Shown here piece after piece: positions 5,633-7,089 of a stretch of DNA of 7,089 bases. The position numbers and the translations under genes are program-made. Origin of the DNA: Bacteroidota bacterium (GTDB taxonomy: Bacteria > Bacteroidota > Bacteroidia > Flavobacteriales > Weeksellaceae). The notes beneath the pieces are model-generated. The model saw only the letters and a program-made list of their open reading frames with translations, was not told the origin of the DNA and did no database searches. Position 1 is the first letter of the stretch. Each line of letters starts with the position of its first letter. The stretch lies in assembly GCA_023448955.1 (NCBI GenBank), contig JAEXJU010000224.1:1-7089 (forward strand), in the 5' to 3' direction.

Positions 5633-7089
5633 ATGAAAATCCTGAAATACCTATCTGTACTGTTATTGCTATTTGCCACTATGAATTTTTCTGCACAAAA
5701 CTATTACGACCAGCAATGGAAAAAAATCGAGGACAATTATAAAAAAGGAACGTACAAATCCAATCTCCCGGTCATTCTCGAAATACAAAATCAGGCTGTG
5801 AAAAATAATAATTCATTGCAGTTGATTAAATCTCTGAAAGCGGAATTCAGTATTACCAAACAGACTTATGATTATGTTAAAAATGATGAAAAATCTGTTT
5901 TCTTTGCCAAACTTAAAAGTATTGAACCTAAACTGAAAGGTGACGAAAAACAATTATTCCGCTTGCTGACTTTGGAATTCATCAATGATTATTATCAGAA
6001 TAATTCTTGGAAAATCAATCAGAAAACCAATATTGAAAATGCAGATTTGTCTCAAATCGAAACTTGGAGCAAGCTTGATTTTAAAAATTATTTATCGAAG
6101 AATTATTCGGAATTAGAAAAAGACAATGCTGCTTTGAGAAAAATTCAGATGAAAAAATACCTCGAAATTTTTTCAGATTCTGATAATCTCGATTATTTCC
6201 CTACTCTTTCTGATTGGTACAATTATAATTATCTTGAGTTTCTAAGCAATGAAAATCTCTTCACACCTAACGAATTAAAAGTAAATTCGAGTAAAATCAA
6301 TGATATCTATGATTCGGAAATTGCTTCGCTTTCGGGAAATGCTCAGTTATACTTCAGACATCATAAAATCAATTATAATTGTGAATTAAATAATTGCAAA
6401 GACAAATTGGCTCAACTTGAAAAATTGGTTCAAGACGAATCTGCAAAAGGCGATTACAAAGTTTTGATTATTGATGATATGATAGAGATTCTTCAGCAAA
6501 AGGAGAATTTCAAGCAAGCTTTGATTTGGGCAAACAATGCGAAGGTAATGTTTCCGAAATCTAAGTTCATCAATAATATCAAGAACAAAGAAAATCAAAT
6601 CAAAAATCCTCAATTGAATTTGTTTTATGAAAATGAAACACAAAGCAACAAGCCCATTCACATCGTTGCCGAAGGAAAAAATACAAGGCAATTTTCTTTG
6701 AATATTTATAAAGCTGATGACAATATCGGTTTTCTGAATTACGTTGTTGATTCTTATCAAAATCCTTTTTCAAAAGTCAAAAAAACATTGGTAAGAAAAG
6801 AGCAATTTTCTCTTCCGGAATCTTCCGATTTCAAAACGCATAAAACTTCTTTAGAACTTAAAGCGCTGCCTGCAGGGATTTATCTGGCAGAATATGTGGT
6901 TGAAAATTCGGTACAGGGATATTATTATTTTATTGTTTCGGATTCGAAAATCATTTATTCCAAAAAAGATGACGCAAATCCAAAAGCGAATATTCTGAAA
7001 TTGGTAAATAATGAAAACGGAAAAGCTTTTATTAATGAAACTCTTGAGATAACAGAATTTACAGAAGGTAATTCCGCAAAACACTATAC
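5633..7089 (+). CDS. Alpha-2-macroglobulin family protein, N-terminal part (runs off the window)
   Basis: An open frame of 485 complete codons without a stop, starting at the ATG of TTATGAAAATC. A signal peptide is clear: MKILKYLSVLLLLFATMNFS with cleavage likely near AQ (21-22). Residues 25-310 are helical and charged, opening with DQQWKKIEDNYKKGTYKSNL (25-44), the pattern I recall at the N-terminus of large (usually above 1,500 residues) macroglobulin-like proteins of Bacteroidota, before the MG domains. ALIWANNAKVMFPKSKF close to residue 300 resembles a TPR unit. From about 326 the sequence turns to beta structure, with LNLFYENETQSNKPIHI and SLNIYK, and then LPAGIYLAEYVVE (412-424) and YYYFIVSD, as in an MG1-type domain. 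Such proteins are proposed to trap proteases at the cell surface; the thioester and bait regions would lie beyond the window. There is no Shine-Dalgarno, only an A-rich leader. A different large surface protein with MG-like domains remains possible. Confidence 0.7.
   Translation, partial: MKILKYLSVLLLLFATMNFSAQNYYDQQWKKIEDNYKKGTYKSNLPVILEIQNQAVKNNNSLQLIKSLKAEFSITKQTYDYVKNDEKSVFFAKLKSIEPKLKGDEKQLFRLLTLEFINDYYQNNSWKINQKTNIENADLSQIETWSKLDFKNYLSKNYSELEKDNAALRKIQMKKYLEIFSDSDNLDYFPTLSDWYNYNYLEFLSNENLFTPNELKVNSSKINDIYDSEIASLSGNAQLYFRHHKINYNCELNNCKDKLAQLEKLVQDESAKGDYKVLIIDDMIEILQQKENFKQALIWANNAKVMFPKSKFINNIKNKENQIKNPQLNLFYENETQSNKPIHIVAEGKNTRQFSLNIYKADDNIGFLNYVVDSYQNPFSKVKKTLVRKEQFSLPESSDFKTHKTSLELKALPAGIYLAEYVVENSVQGYYYFIVSDSKIIYSKKDDANPKANILKLVNNENGKAFINETLEITEFTEGNSAKHY

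Noticed and set aside
6386..6760. Minus-strand open frame of 124 codons, and another at 6851-7084
   Set aside because: Both are antisense to the macroglobulin-like gene, whose signal peptide and continuous frame over 1,457 bases are far better support.
1..7089. CRISPR array, tRNA, rRNA, prophage or insertion sequence, defence island
   Set aside because: I found no regularly spaced repeats, cloverleaf-like sequence, transposase or phage gene; one toxin-antitoxin pair alone does not make a defence system.

Overview
The window looks like a chromosomal segment from a member of the Bacteroidota, most likely class Flavobacteriia and close to Chryseobacterium or Elizabethkingia. The evidence is AT-rich DNA, signal peptides ending in S/A-x-A-Q, starts without a Shine-Dalgarno sequence but with A-rich leaders, Bacteroidota-type RelE/ParE and outer-membrane protein families, and intergenic repeats of a kind I associate with Flavobacteriia. 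The genus is inferred from memory of these families, not from a search.

Layout. At the left edge lies the 5' part of a minus-strand gene for a secreted DUF922 (putative zinc protease) protein, cut off just before its expected HExxH motif; it has no ATG start. Divergent from it is a complete cytidine deaminase gene on the plus strand (cdd, 366-845). Cdd converges on recF, and the 182-base gap between them holds a candidate structured RNA or dispersed repeat with a perfect 16-bp-arm palindrome inside.

From 1028 to 5368 five minus-strand genes are tightly packed. In transcription order they are a UbiA-like polytopic membrane protein, an outer-membrane Omp85/BamA-like barrel with one POTRA-like domain, an antitoxin-like small acidic protein, a RelE/ParE-family toxin, and the recombination ATPase RecF. 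The toxin-antitoxin pair overlaps by 13 bases and ends 3 bases before the recF start. A Flavobacteriia-like promoter can be drawn just before the antitoxin, overlapping the stop codon of the Omp85 gene, so recF may be read mainly from the toxin-antitoxin promoter.

The 264-base divergent gap 5369-5632 contains an imperfect 21-bp-arm inverted repeat spanning 125 bases. To its right a large plus-strand gene starts at 5633 and runs off the window. It encodes the N-terminal 485 residues of a secreted protein that resembles the bacterial alpha-2-macroglobulin family of Bacteroidota.

How the genes work together: cdd (pyrimidine salvage) and recF (DNA repair) are housekeeping genes. The DUF922, Omp85-like, UbiA-like and macroglobulin-like products are envelope proteins. 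The toxin-antitoxin pair is the accessory item. I see no complete undescribed system; the most notable points are the coupling of recF to a toxin-antitoxin pair, the structured element behind recF, the non-ATG start of the DUF922 gene, and the UbiA-like protein without its first Asp-rich motif.
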